The notes: generated by a model not told the origin, from the sequence alone. DNA of 64,000 nucleotides from Lentibacillus sp. JNUCC-1 (GCF_009741735.1 NZ_WHOH01000001.1:496001-560000); one strand, 5' to 3'; shown: positions 36,267 through 45,238, numbered from the stretch's first letter. Translations and numbers: made by a program.

Positions 36267-36719
36267 TTAGTGGAGAAATGGTGCGAGTTCAATCAATTTG
36301 TCCTCGGGAAGTGCTTGTTCGATCATTGGAAATATGACGCGTTCTTCCGTTCGGATATGTTTTTCCAACAGTTCCCCCAACGTTTGCATGGCAGTAATAT
36401 CGAATTTCTCGATTTCAAGAACCTGTTTGATTTTCGAACGGATGATCACGTGTTCGAGCAGCATATTTACAATTTCCGGCTGATTGATATCTGTATATGC
36501 AGCATACGCCGGCAGCAAAATCTCTTCTTCTTCGCGGAAATGATTTTGCCCATCCGGCTCCCAGAATGCTTTAAGATCCTGTATAATTTCCTCGTTTGTT
36601 AAACGGCTTTGTTCGGTGCCTGCACGTTTCAGCTTCAAAGCAACATGCAGTCCAATCATATGGTGTCGTGACAAGGGCTGCAAAGAATCATGACGTTTAA
36701 TACCTCTTTTTTTAGCCAT
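36267..36719 (-). CDS. Hemerythrin-domain cation-binding protein
   Basis: 150 residues with a basic start (MAKKRGIKRHDSLQPLSRHH). Likely iron ligands: HH (residues 19-20), HFREEEEILLP (HxxxE) and H of LLEHVIIR, then HIRTEERVIFPMIE, which fits the HHE four-helix template. It is unrelated by position to the hemerythrin gene of the nar operon. Possible oxygen or NO binding; function not established. Confidence 0.85.
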   Translation of the reverse strand: MAKKRGIKRHDSLQPLSRHHMIGLHVALKLKRAGTEQSRLTNEEIIQDLKAFWEPDGQNHFREEEEILLPAYAAYTDINQPEIVNMLLEHVIIRSKIKQVLEIEKFDITAMQTLGELLEKHIRTEERVIFPMIEQALPEDKLIELAPFLH

Positions 36720-36881
36720 CCCAAATCCTCCTGATTCATTTAGATTACACTCATCATAGCATGCACCGTAATTTGGTCCAAACGTCTTTGGTTATATTTT
36801 GCGGCGAAATGGTTAATAAATGAAAGTGTACTGTAACAATTGTACGGTTAATCCGTCTTATTTAATGGGAGGTGTGGAGAA

Positions 36882-38159
36882 ATGTTTTTGAGGAAAGCCA
36901 TGCTATCGGCTTTTGCTTTTATGCTGGTACCCTTTACTGCGAGCTGTGGGACGTCGAATTCTCAGAGTGATGAAAAGCCTGATGAGAAACCGGTCATTGC
37001 CCAGGATGTGGATTACGGAGCGTCCGATTACATGAAAATTTCGCCTGCAAGCAATGCGCTTGGCTTTGAATTAGTAAAACAAGTGGATCCAGATGATCAA
37101 GGAAATATCTTTTTGTCGCCAGCAAGCATTTTTATGGCTTTATCATTAGCTTATAATGGCGCGGATGGGACCACACAATCGGATATGGCGGCTGTCATGA
37201 ATATAGGTGAAATAAGTCTTGAAGAATTTAACAAGGCTAATGCGTCACTTCTCGCAGCAATCCACAGAAGCAGCGAAGACATTGTCTTAAATGTGGCCAA
37301 TGCAATGTGGATCAATAACAAACATCAATTTCAAAATACATTTGCTGAACAAACCGGCGATTATTTCAATGCTGAAACCGAAGCCATTGATATTAACGAT
37401 CCCGACTCAGCCGATGAGATCAATCGTTGGGTCCAACAGGCCACCAATGATCACATCAAACAAATCGTTGAACCGCCGCTTGATCCTTCAACTGTTGCTT
37501 TACTCGTCAATGCTATTTATTTTAATGGCAAATGGATGCATGAATTTGACCCTAAAGATACCAAAACTGAGACATTTCATTTCCCCGATGGATCTGAAAA
37601 AGACCATGAATTCATGCTGTTACAAGAAGAACTCTCATACTTTGAACATGAAGACTTCCAGGCCGTTACCCTGCCATATGGAGTTGGCGAGGTCAGTATG
37701 AATATTATCCTGCCAAAAGCGCACATAAACTTGGATGCGTTTATAGCGAAAATTTCAGGCGATGCGTGGAATAAATGGCAGGATCAATTCAAGTCACGAG
37801 AAGGCACATTAAAACTGCCGAAGTTTAAGGTCGACTACGAGACATCACTCGTTGAGCCCCTGCAAAAGCTGGGAATGACAGCTGCTTTTCAACCGGAAAA
37901 AGCTGAATTTCCTCATATGATTGAAGATCATGCCAGTTTATTTATCAGTGATGTCATGCATAAAACGTATATTAACGTAAACGAAGAAGGTACCGAAGCT
38001 GCGGGTGTGACCTCCGTTGAAATAACTGAAACATCAGCCACTGTCGGTCAACCATTTGAAATGATGGTGAACAAACCTTTCTTGATCACCATTACAGATA
38101 ACGATACCGGTGCCAACCTATTTATAGGTGCCATTAAAAACCCTAAGGAAACAAATTGA
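36882..38159 (+). CDS. Serpin-family protease inhibitor, lipoprotein
   Basis: 425 residues. The signal FMLVPFTASC gives a lipobox, followed by a charged linker, so it is surface-anchored. Serpin core features: NIFLSPASIFMALSLAYNGA, ANAMWINNKHQF, VALLVNAIYFNGKW, and the C-terminal MVNKPFLITITDNDTGANLF IGAI. The reactive loop hinge EEGTEAAGVTSVEIT resembles inhibitory serpins, though Gly sits near P10. Bacterial serpins are uncommon. Its stop codon TGA lies inside the terminal TTGA of the adjacent IS element, so the last residue and stop may be supplied by the insertion. Confidence 0.93.
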   Translation: MFLRKAMLSAFAFMLVPFTASCGTSNSQSDEKPDEKPVIAQDVDYGASDYMKISPASNALGFELVKQVDPDDQGNIFLSPASIFMALSLAYNGADGTTQSDMAAVMNIGEISLEEFNKANASLLAAIHRSSEDIVLNVANAMWINNKHQFQNTFAEQTGDYFNAETEAIDINDPDSADEINRWVQQATNDHIKQIVEPPLDPSTVALLVNAIYFNGKWMHEFDPKDTKTETFHFPDGSEKDHEFMLLQEELSYFEHEDFQAVTLPYGVGEVSMNIILPKAHINLDAFIAKISGDAWNKWQDQFKSREGTLKLPKFKVDYETSLVEPLQKLGMTAAFQPEKAEFPHMIEDHASLFISDVMHKTYINVNEEGTEAAGVTSVEITETSATVGQPFEMMVNKPFLITITDNDTGANLFIGAIKNPKETN

Positions 38160-38330
38160 GACTCCCACGACTAAAGTCACAAGCCCTAAACCTTACGGTT
38201 TGGTTTATAGGTGGGATTCTTGAATGACTTATCGTTCTCAGTCCATTTCTGTTTTGAACAGCCTTCAAGATCAGGGGATCTCATTACCCTTCCTAAGACA
38301 GTGCATATAGCATCTTAGGCTGATTGACTT
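38160..38330 (-). ncRNA. Predicted omega RNA (right-end RNA) of TnpB
   Basis: In this family the 3' part of tnpB plus the right end is processed to a guide scaffold whose guide is the adjoining flank. Here the scaffold would run from the end of tnpB to the TCAA end at 38156, and the guide would come from the serpin 3' end (complement of AAGGAAACAAA). Position follows from known TnpB biology; the exact RNA is inferred. Confidence 0.45.
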
Positions 38331-39391
38331 TTACCATCAATCACAGGTGCATATCGAATATTCATAGCACCTATCAAATCACGATGTCTTTTAAATCCAC
38401 ATTTACATTTATATTTACGGTCTTGTGTTTTGTTCTTTTCAAAACATTTAGGGCATCTTTGGCTTGTGTATGCAGGATTCACATATTCAACTTTAATACC
38501 TTCTAGGTTCGCTTTATACTCAATGAATTGTGATAAGCGATAAAAAGACCAGGTATGCAAATTCTTTTCGTTTTTACGACTGGTTCTTGTCGTCTGTCTA
38601 ATATTCGCTAATTGCTCGATACGAATGACAGAAACTTTATTTTTCTTAGCAAAGTTAACAATAGAACGACTTACCTTATGGTCCTGATCTTGCATCCAGC
38701 GTTGTTCCTTGTCCTTTAAATTGCGTATAGCAATTAACTTTTTCCTTTTGCCTAACTCTCTGCGTTTAGATTGGAATTTCCGTCTCTTATACCTATTTTT
38801 TCTACCATTTCCAAAGAAGCATACCTTTTCATCTTCTGTTACAGCAACAGCAGGTACTTTTAACCCTAAATCCACACCCATAACTTTTGTTTCCGTTTCT
38901 TGAACAGTAGGAATCGTGATGGAAATTTGGGCAATCCATTTGTTTGCTTTTTTTGTTATTCGAAGTGCTCCCAATTTATGCGTCAATAACTCGAGGGTTC
39001 GATTATCTTTATCAACTAATAGAGCTCGAATCGGTGTTTTAGATACTTTGCCATTAACCACAATTGGCATTGAAATGTGAGTGTGGTTAAAAGAATAGTT
39101 TTGATTATTCCAAATGCAGACTGGCTTTTTTAATTCAGGAACATTCTTGTATTTATTTTTCTTGGCTTTCTTAAAAACACTTTTCGCATCATTTATTGCT
39201 TGGTTTTTAACAGCGCTCGGCAAAGAAACATGAACGTCTTTGCTTGATTTCTTTGTACTTTTCTTTTCTGCCACCATTTCAGACACGAGGGTGTTGATCG
39301 TGCGAATATATGTCTGACTCATACTCTGCAAAATAGCAGCTTGTTCTTTGCTTGGTAGCAGTTTTATTTTTACAGTGATTGTCTGTGCCAT
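38315..39391 (-). CDS. tnpB: TnpB RNA-guided endonuclease
   Basis: 358 residues from ATG at 39391 (GGGGGTGAAAAG before it). All RuvC catalytic residues appear present: Asp174 in MGVDLGLK, Glu259 in VIRIEQLAN, Asp338 in RHRDLIGAMNI. The zinc-finger Cys residues are C313, C316, C329 and C331 (CPKC...CKCG). TnpB cuts the empty donor site with its omega RNA and aids retention of the element. It starts four bases after tnpA. It is slightly shorter than the ~400 usual but not truncated at any motif. Confidence 0.93.
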   Translation of the reverse strand: MAQTITVKIKLLPSKEQAAILQSMSQTYIRTINTLVSEMVAEKKSTKKSSKDVHVSLPSAVKNQAINDAKSVFKKAKKNKYKNVPELKKPVCIWNNQNYSFNHTHISMPIVVNGKVSKTPIRALLVDKDNRTLELLTHKLGALRITKKANKWIAQISITIPTVQETETKVMGVDLGLKVPAVAVTEDEKVCFFGNGRKNRYKRRKFQSKRRELGKRKKLIAIRNLKDKEQRWMQDQDHKVSRSIVNFAKKNKVSVIRIEQLANIRQTTRTSRKNEKNLHTWSFYRLSQFIEYKANLEGIKVEYVNPAYTSQRCPKCFEKNKTQDRKYKCKCGFKRHRDLIGAMNIRYAPVIDGKSQSA

Positions 39392-39395
39392 CTTT

Positions 39396-39794
39396 TCACC
39401 CCCTTGTTTTTTGTTGTTCAACATAATGCTTGATGGTGGCACTTGAAACATTTCCTGCGGTAGATACAAAATAAGAACGTGTCCAAAGACTAGGCAAGTG
39501 TTGAAGATGGGGAAATTCTTCTCTCAACTTTTTTGAAGTCACGCCTTTGATTTTCGCCATAATATTCGTTGGACTTAACGTGGGTAGTGTATTAAGAAAC
39601 ATATGTGTATGATCTTGGTCACATTCTAAAGCAATAATGACAATCTCTAACTCTTCACATATTTCTTGCACCAGTTGTTTAAATCGTTCCTCTACATCAG
39701 CCCGGAGAAATATTTTTCTTCTGTATCGAGGGCAAAACACGAAATGATAGTTGATTAAAGATACTGTTGTTTTCGTTCGTCTATATTCATTCAT
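39396..39794 (-). CDS. tnpA: IS200/IS605 Y1 transposase
   Basis: 132 residues. HUH motif HTH (His62, His64) in CDQDHTHMFL and the nucleophile Tyr124 in IKHYVEQQ. It excises and integrates single-stranded circles with no target duplication. Intact length. Its stop is four bases before tnpB. Confidence 0.95.
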   Translation of the reverse strand: MNEYRRTKTTVSLINYHFVFCPRYRRKIFLRADVEERFKQLVQEICEELEIVIIALECDQDHTHMFLNTLPTLSPTNIMAKIKGVTSKKLREEFPHLQHLPSLWTRSYFVSTAGNVSSATIKHYVEQQKTRG

Positions 39795-39960
39795 ACAAGT
39801 ATTGTATCAGTTTAGTGGAATAACTACAACAGACAAACATAGAACTTTCGGATACTCAAAGTATCACGAAGCTTTAGGTTTTAGTGGCACTCCGTATCCG
39901 ACCTCACTGTCATCCCACACCTAAAGGAGTGGGCTTTCCCGTTTGGAAAATCTGTAAGCG

Positions 39961-39993
39961 AAAAAACCGGCCCTGTATGAGTGGCCGGTTTTG
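39961..39993. terminator. Bidirectional terminator of the thi operon
   Basis: AAAAAACCGGCC / GGCCGGTTTTG hairpin right after thiE; it probably also served the serpin gene before the IS element arrived. Confidence 0.82.
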
Positions 39994-40632
39994 TTATGAT
40001 CGATTGCACGCTTTAAGTTTTTGAACTGCTTTTCTCGGGTCATCAGCTTCAGTTACAGCGGATATAACACTGACCCCCGCTGCACCTGCATTAAACACCA
40101 GCTGGGCGTTATCAGTCGTGATGCCACCAATACCGACAATCGGCATACCCGGGTAATCACGTTGCAGTGTCTCAATCCACTCTGGACCAACCGGCGCCTT
40201 GGCATCGTGTTTCGAAGTGGTCGCAAAAACCGGACCAGCCCCGAGATAATCAACCACGTTTAGTGGACTTCTGCCGACTTCCCCTGTATTAGATACCGAC
40301 AGTCCGATGATCTTATCCGGAAACTGACGTCTTACCTCTTTCGCTGAAGCATCATCCTGTCCGACATGAATCCCATCAGCCTCAAGCGGTTCAACAAGAT
40401 CTAAATCATCGTTTACGAAGAAAAGCACATCATGATCGCGGCAGATGGCCCTGAGCTTTTTTCCGAGTGCCAGTTTTGCATCACCCTCGAGTGATCCAGC
40501 GCCTTTTTCCCGAAATTGGAATGCAGTAATACCGCCCTGGATGGCATCGTGCAAAATGTCGGCAGGATCACGATCACAATTCTGACTGCCCATGATCAAG
40601 TAGACTTTTAGGCGATCTCTTAACAGGGTCAT
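39994..40632 (-). CDS. thiE: Thiamine-phosphate synthase
   Basis: 212 residues from ATG at 40632, overlapping the thiM stop as ATGA, with GGGAGG seven bases upstream. It joins HMP-pyrophosphate and the thiazole phosphate to make thiamine phosphate. Visible: GITAFQFREKG (QFREK), FVNDDLDLV, DGIHVGQDD, IIGLSVSNTGEV, YLGAGPVFATTSKHDA and IVGIGGITTDN. Full length for ThiE. Confidence 0.95.
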   Translation of the reverse strand: MTLLRDRLKVYLIMGSQNCDRDPADILHDAIQGGITAFQFREKGAGSLEGDAKLALGKKLRAICRDHDVLFFVNDDLDLVEPLEADGIHVGQDDASAKEVRRQFPDKIIGLSVSNTGEVGRSPLNVVDYLGAGPVFATTSKHDAKAPVGPEWIETLQRDYPGMPIVGIGGITTDNAQLVFNAGAAGVSVISAVTEADDPRKAVQKLKACNRS

Positions 40633-41407
40633 CGGGAAGCCTCCCAGGTCGTTAATGTGGCAACGTCCAAGCTTAGAGCATCGATCAGATGTGGCAGGAA
40701 GGTGCCCGGACCCTGGACAGCAGGCTGGGCAGCAGCATATTCCGCTGCCAGACCGTAAAAGCGCAAAGCCCCCTGGACCTGTTGCAAGACAGGAGCCTCC
40801 GCTGTCAGACAGGCTGTCATAATGGAACCAAGCAGGCAACCGGCACCTGTAATGCTGCTCAGATAGGGATGGCCGCTCGTATTTGTCACATTTGCGTCAC
40901 CTGTGTGCACCACATCTGTTTCACCGGTTACAACAGCCGTTACGTCATAAATTCCCGCCACTTTCTCAGCAACCTGACGAGCATCACCGCCCCGACAGAA
41001 TCGACACCTTTAACTGCCCAGGGGATATTTGCCAAATAGGCCATTTCGCCGGCATTTCCTTTAATAACGGTTGGTTTGACTTCAGTTAAAATCCGCTTGA
41101 TCGCCTCTTGTCTGAAAGGGGTGGCAGCAACACCGACCGGGTCAAGCAGTACTGGAATACCTTTATCGTTAGCGGTCTGTCCCGCTAGGATCATCGAATC
41201 CAGTTCATCTTCTGTTAAGGTGCCTATATTAATGAGGACCCCGTCTGCTGCTGAAGCCATGTCACGAGCCTCTTTTTTGGATTTAGCCATAACAGGTGAT
41301 GCCCCGAAAGCAATCAGACCATTGGCTGACATGTTCATCACGACCTGATTGGTCAAGTGGTGAATAAGCGGATTATGATTTCTAACATACTTGATGACGT
41401 GTTCCAT
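40629..41407 (-). pseudogene. thiM: Hydroxyethylthiazole kinase, interrupted by a one-base deletion
   Basis: Phosphorylates the thiazole alcohol for thiamine salvage. The N-terminal ~135 residues (HHLTNQVVMNMSANGLIAFG, PVLLDPVGVAATPFR, VIKGNAGE) and the C-terminal ~105 (DVTAVVTGETDVV, SSITGAGCLLGS) are in different frames. Adding one G to the run (CCCC at 40990-40993) restores VKGVDSVGGGDARQVAEKVA. Otherwise full length. It starts three bases after thiD and overlaps thiE by four. Sequencing error likely. Confidence 0.9.
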
Positions 41408-41410
41408 TGT

Positions 41411-42211
41411 TTAATCCTCCTTCATTCTCGGTGCCCAGTGGTTGGTAGGACCGCTCCCTTTTCCGATGTCCAGAGAATGTGTGAGTGCCGCCGTTATATA
41501 ATGTTTGGCCTTTTCCACCGCCTCAATCAGCGGAATTCCCTGACCCATGTAGGCCGTAATTGCCGCGGAAAGTGTACAGCCTGTCCCATGGGTATTATCC
41601 GTATTGATTCTAGGGTTACTGAATACATTAAAATCCAGACCATCATACAACACATCAAGTGCCTCTCCTTTAAGATGGCCGCCTTTAACAAGCGCGGCAC
41701 CGGCACCATAATCATGGACAAGCTCATAGGCTGCTTTTCTCATGTCATCAGTAGTTGTGATGTTTTTACCGGTCAGCACCTCTGCTTCAGGCACATTCGG
41801 TGTCACAACAGTCGCGAGCGGCAGCAATTCTTCCCGCAAAAATTCCTGTGCATCCTCATGAATCAGCGGGTGACCACTTGTCGTGACCATGACAGGATCC
41901 ATAATATAGGGCGCATCAACATGCCTCATTTTATCTTGGAAAACCTGCATAATCTCTCTGTTTTCGAGCATGCCTGTTTTGAACGCATGTACCGGAATAT
42001 CATCCAAAATCGAATCAAACTGCTGTTTCAAAAAATCAAGTGGAATATCGTGTGTCGCCTGGACACCAGTCGTATTCTGGGAAACCAGTGTCGTGATCAC
42101 GGACATGCCGTATGTTTTCAATTCCTGAAACGTCTTCAAATCTGCATGGATGCCGGCTCCGCCTGATGGATCCGTGCCGGCTATCGTAAGCACACAAGTC
42201 AGATCATTCAT
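41411..42211 (-). CDS. thiD: Bifunctional HMP kinase/HMP-P kinase
   Basis: 266 residues of the ribokinase-like ThiD family, making HMP pyrophosphate. N-terminal LTIAGTDPSGGAGIHADLKT, TTLVSQNTTGV, and DPVMVTTSG; C-terminal anion hole and catalytic Asp in NTHGTGCTLSAAI. Second gene of thiW-thiD-thiM-thiE. It follows thiW by one base. Confidence 0.95.
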   Translation of the reverse strand: MNDLTCVLTIAGTDPSGGAGIHADLKTFQELKTYGMSVITTLVSQNTTGVQATHDIPLDFLKQQFDSILDDIPVHAFKTGMLENREIMQVFQDKMRHVDAPYIMDPVMVTTSGHPLIHEDAQEFLREELLPLATVVTPNVPEAEVLTGKNITTTDDMRKAAYELVHDYGAGAALVKGGHLKGEALDVLYDGLDFNVFSNPRINTDNTHGTGCTLSAAITAYMGQGIPLIEAVEKAKHYITAALTHSLDIGKGSGPTNHWAPRMKED

Positions 42212-42212
42212 C

Positions 42213-42721
42213 TTAACAACCTCCCTTATTCAATTTGTGCTGAGGGTCCAGCGCAGATACTCGCGAAACAATGAGTACGCCAATGAGCGCTCCTGAGACA
42301 CTGCTGACTAGAAATGACGGCATGAAAAACAATGCCCCGACGCTCGTTCCCATTAACAGCTTTGAAAATGGCACTGCAAACAACGCACCAATCATACCTG
42401 TTCCGACAATTTCACCGAGCACCGCCCAGCCTTTTTTGCCAAAACGACGATACAGAATACCAGCTAAAAATGCTCCAATCATACCTCCCGGAAAAGCCAG
42501 CAATGAACCAAGTCCCAGCATATTACGAAGCAGGCCAATCATAAATGCAATCCCAACTGCCGGTCCTGGCCCAGCATCACCGCCGCCATAACATTCACCG
42601 CATGCTGTACCGGATAGGCCTTCGCTACCCCAGCAGGAAACCAGAATAACTGAGCTCCAATCGTTCCAATGGCGACAAACACCGCCATCTTTGTCATGAG
42701 ACGCGTATCTATTTTCATCAT
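42213..42721 (-). pseudogene. thiW: ThiW-like thiazole/thiamine-precursor transporter, interrupted by a one-base deletion
   Basis: ThiW is the substrate-binding membrane subunit of an ECF-type or related transporter for the thiazole precursor. N-terminal KMAVFVAIGTIGAQLFWFPA then GVAKAYPVQHAVNVMAAVML is in one frame; PGPAVGIAFMIGLLRNMLGL and four more hydrophobic helices are in another. Adding one base in GGGCC at about 42568-42573 gives VMLGPGPAVG. Total about 170 residues. First gene of the operon, after the TPP riboswitch. Two ATGs at 42721 and 42718 compete. Confidence 0.85.
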
Positions 42722-42788
42722 ATACCCCTTTCCTCACATCACAATCAGGGGGCCTGTATGTTGTTTGCTGACATTATGGGCTAGGTGC

Positions 42789-42893
42789 TTGGATAGAATC
42801 GGATTTTCGTTTGATAGAATGCAATCTTCATTGGATAGAACCGCTTGCTCGTTTGATAGAATGCAGTCTCCCTTGGATAGAACCGGGATTCCT
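42789..42893. repeat. Five tandem 21-bp GATAGAA units
   Basis: Five units of 21 bases; odd units begin TTGGATAGAA, even ones TTTGATAGAATGCA, giving a 42-bp higher period. They lie in the thiW leader between the riboswitch terminator and the start codon. Reads through in frame as degenerate peptides, but no ribosome site. Confidence 0.85.
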
Positions 42894-42904
42894 GTTTAAA
42901 AACT

Positions 42905-42940
42905 TAAAAAGCCAGGTCCTAAAATACGGGACCTGGCTTT
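42905..42940 (-). terminator. TPP riboswitch terminator
   Basis: GCCAGGTCC / GGACCTGGC hairpin with a TTTTTAAG tail on the reverse strand. Confidence 0.9.
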
Positions 42941-42956
42941 GTGCACGGATTAGCTA

Positions 42957-43052
42957 CACTACTTCCCTCCGCTGGCATGATCCAGATCAGGTCCATAGAG
43001 TCGAAAAGTGAATACCTTTCTCTCAGCCATTACATATGGCACCCCTAGTAGT
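42957..43052 (-). promoter_or_regulatory. TPP riboswitch (THI element)
   Basis: On the reverse strand: ACTAGGGGTGCC, AATGGCTGAGAG, GACCTGATCTGGATCATGCC and AGCGGAGGGAAGT, the full THI-box set. TPP should favour the terminator just downstream, repressing thiW-thiD-thiM-thiE. Confidence 0.95.
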
Positions 43053-43083
43053 TTTTGTTTCATGTGATGTAATTGTTAATTTC

Positions 43084-43112
43084 ATCATAACAGATCAATG
43101 GAGAGTTGTCAT
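43084..43112 (-). promoter_or_regulatory. Promoter of the thi operon
   Basis: ATGACA and TATGAT (reverse strand) each match consensus in five of six, with 17-base spacing, about 30 bases before the aptamer. Confidence 0.7.
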
Positions 43113-43126
43113 AGTGAAACATTCTT

Positions 43127-43155
43127 TTGTGTTATTCGTATGAACCTATTATAGT
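43127..43155 (+). promoter_or_regulatory. Promoter of ydbS-ydbT
   Basis: TTGTGT and TATAGT with a 17-base spacer, about 38 bases before the ydbS start; divergent from the thi promoter. Confidence 0.55.
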
Positions 43156-43193
43156 AGAGAAAGAAGTTTAAACACGTTGAAAGGGGAATACAT

Positions 43194-43691
43194 ATGTTCG
43201 AGCTCCAAGATCCGCAGCAAAAAATTGCGCCTGAGGCAGTCAAAGTGTGGCGAATCAGCAACACACTGACACATATCATCGTCCTGCTCATAGGTGGAGC
43301 CCTCGTCACTGCAGGTCATATATTTGATTGGAAAAACTGGATCAACATCATCTTGATTGTACTTCTGGCACTGGATCTCATTATGGCCATATGGGATATT
43401 TTTATCGAACCAGTTCTGACCCAACGCTACTGGCGTTATGACATTACCAGTGAATTCATCCAGACCAGACACGGAATATTTAAAATCAATCATACAGTTG
43501 CGCCGATGACAAAGGTCCAGTATGTCACAGCAAAAGAAGGACCGCTGCTCAGACGTTATCATCTGCAAACACTTGAAATTGGCACCATGAATACATCCCT
43601 TGCCATCCCGGCCTTGTCAAAGGATGAAGCTGTCACGCTCCGTGCTCAAATCGCAGAATTCGCTAAAATTAAGGAAGTGGATGACGCATGA
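43194..43691 (+). CDS. ydbS: PH-domain membrane protein YdbS
   Basis: 165 residues. Two hydrophobic helices (TLTHIIVLLIGGALVTAGHI; WINIILIVLLALDLIMAIWD) precede a bacterial PH domain (bPH2, DUF304), with YWRYDITSEFIQTRHGIFKI. Ribosome site AAGGGG. It overlaps the next gene by ATGA. YdbS/YdbT pairs occur widely in Bacillus; in B. amyloliquefaciens they were linked to resistance to an antimicrobial compound (from memory). Molecular role unknown. Confidence 0.88.
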   Translation: MFELQDPQQKIAPEAVKVWRISNTLTHIIVLLIGGALVTAGHIFDWKNWINIILIVLLALDLIMAIWDIFIEPVLTQRYWRYDITSEFIQTRHGIFKINHTVAPMTKVQYVTAKEGPLLRRYHLQTLEIGTMNTSLAIPALSKDEAVTLRAQIAEFAKIKEVDDA

Positions 43692-45187
43692 TCACACCAA
43701 CGCGCATGCATCCCATGAAAATCGTCAGCTCCATGATCAAAATCTTAAGAGATAATATCATTTTTATTTTTATATTTTTCATCGTAAACTTCGGACTCGA
43801 TGTTCCTACTTATATCAATGTTTTCCGGATTTTGTTTCTCCTGTACATTACGGTAAACGTGATTCACAGCATCTTGTCTTGGTGGAAAACCACCTATGAG
43901 ATTCGGGAAGATACCATCCATATCCGCAGCGGGGTATTTCAAAAGAAACATAACACCATCCCGCTCGCTGAAATACAAAATATTACATGGGAGACACCAG
44001 CTTATTTCCGACCGTTCAAAGTAACGTCTATCCGACTGGAAACAAGTGCAGCTTCTGACAGTGCTTCTGTCAACCTTGACGCCATTACAAACGAACAGGC
44101 AGAGGCCATTGAAGAACTCGCTACAGATTATAAAGCTGCTCAACCTGAAACAACGGAGACTGAGACACATGAAGCGTCTGATGACTTTGAACAAAAACAA
44201 GCATCTTCACCAGAAAAACAGGCGCGAACGGTTCATTTTGTGCCAACCACTAGAGATTTGATCAAAGCATCTTTCTTATCATTCAGCTTTCTCGCCCTGA
44301 TTCCGCTTATTGCTGTCGGTTATCAGAATTTGGAACGGATTGTAGATATTGATGACAAAGCAATCGGTGTATACAGCTTCTTAACAAGCTCTTGGTTGAT
44401 CACAGCGATCACTTTAGTGGTCCTTGCAGCTGTTTTTATTGCTTTTGGCGTTGTCAGCACATTTCTTAAATATGGAAAGTATGAAATTGCCTCAGACGAT
44501 GAACGGATTTTTATACATCGCGGTATCCTTTCGGTAAAGGCTTTTTCTATACGAAAGGCAAATGTTCAAGCGATCCAGGTTAGCCAGACACCTCCCAAAA
44601 AACTGCTTCGCCTGGCGGAGGTTAAACTTATCAGCGCCGGAAGTATGGAGGGCGAATCTGAAGATATCAGCACCCTTTATCCATTTCTTCCCGTAAAACG
44701 GGCCAGTAGCCTCGTCGCTGAATTATTGCCGCACTTACCGGTACAGGAAGCGACGCAAAAACTGCCCAGACAAGCACTCTGGCCCCGTATGCTGCGCGTT
44801 CCTTGGTTTGGCCTCATTGCAGCGGGAGCCTTGTTATGGTTTAAGATTGAGTGGTGGTCTGTGCTTATACCGTTTTTCTTTTTCATTTACCTGAGTCGTT
44901 ACTTCAACTATCGCAATACAAGATATGTATGGGACGAAACAGGCATTCATTTTAAAAACGGCGGCATCTGGACCCAGCATTTTGTCACCAACCGTAAGAA
45001 AATAATTGAAATCGAAATATCCCAAAGTTTGCTGCAGCGCAGGCTCGGACTCGCTACCATCACCACTGTCAATCGTGTCAAACCCGTTCATCACGAACAG
45101 CTTGAAGACCTTCCGCTGACAGCAGCCCAAGATTTCAAACAGTGGTATAGTAAGAGATTTATGGAAAAGGAAATTTATGTGGAGTAA
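43688..45187 (+). CDS. ydbT: Multi-PH-domain membrane protein YdbT
   Basis: 499 residues with three bPH2 (DUF304) units: about 60-135 (YEIREDTIHIRSGVFQKKHN), 255-330 (YEIASDDERIFIHRGILSVK) and 410-485 (YVWDETGIHFKNGGIWTQHF), each after a pair of membrane helices. An acidic linker with Gln/Glu runs at about 155-185. Translationally coupled to ydbS. Function unknown; likely a heteromer with YdbS. Confidence 0.88.
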   Translation: MITPTRMHPMKIVSSMIKILRDNIIFIFIFFIVNFGLDVPTYINVFRILFLLYITVNVIHSILSWWKTTYEIREDTIHIRSGVFQKKHNTIPLAEIQNITWETPAYFRPFKVTSIRLETSAASDSASVNLDAITNEQAEAIEELATDYKAAQPETTETETHEASDDFEQKQASSPEKQARTVHFVPTTRDLIKASFLSFSFLALIPLIAVGYQNLERIVDIDDKAIGVYSFLTSSWLITAITLVVLAAVFIAFGVVSTFLKYGKYEIASDDERIFIHRGILSVKAFSIRKANVQAIQVSQTPPKKLLRLAEVKLISAGSMEGESEDISTLYPFLPVKRASSLVAELLPHLPVQEATQKLPRQALWPRMLRVPWFGLIAAGALLWFKIEWWSVLIPFFFFIYLSRYFNYRNTRYVWDETGIHFKNGGIWTQHFVTNRKKIIEIEISQSLLQRRLGLATITTVNRVKPVHHEQLEDLPLTAAQDFKQWYSKRFMEKEIYVE

Positions 45188-45194
45188 TCCTTAT

Positions 45195-45238
45195 AAGCAA
45201 GAAGGAAGCATCCTTTAGCAGGTGCTTCCTTCTTGCTT
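45195..45238. terminator. Bidirectional terminator between ydbT and pxpA
   Basis: AAGCAAGAAGGAAGCA / TGCTTCCTTCTTGCTT, a perfect 16-bp stem between convergent genes. Confidence 0.9.

Larger units (their letters stand above)
38156..39945 (-). mobile_element. IS200/IS605-family element with TnpA and TnpB
   Basis: Two genes in the same direction, tnpA then tnpB. Right-end palindrome TCCCAC...GTGGGA (38163-38216) with the terminal TCAA tetranucleotide at 38156-38159 (reverse strand), and left-end hairpin CCCACACC/GGAGTGGG (39915-39934). No target duplication, as expected for single-strand transposition. The left boundary is uncertain by about 10 bases. It sits between the serpin gene and the thi/serpin terminator. 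Confidence 0.82.

Noticed and set aside
42789..42893. CRISPR array
   Set aside because: Units are contiguous 21-mers with no unique spacers of CRISPR length and no cas genes nearby.
42669..43011. Forward ORFs with repeating peptide (FDRMQS-like) units
   Set aside because: They arise from the 21-bp tandem repeats, whose length is a multiple of three; no ribosome site and they run into the TPP riboswitch.
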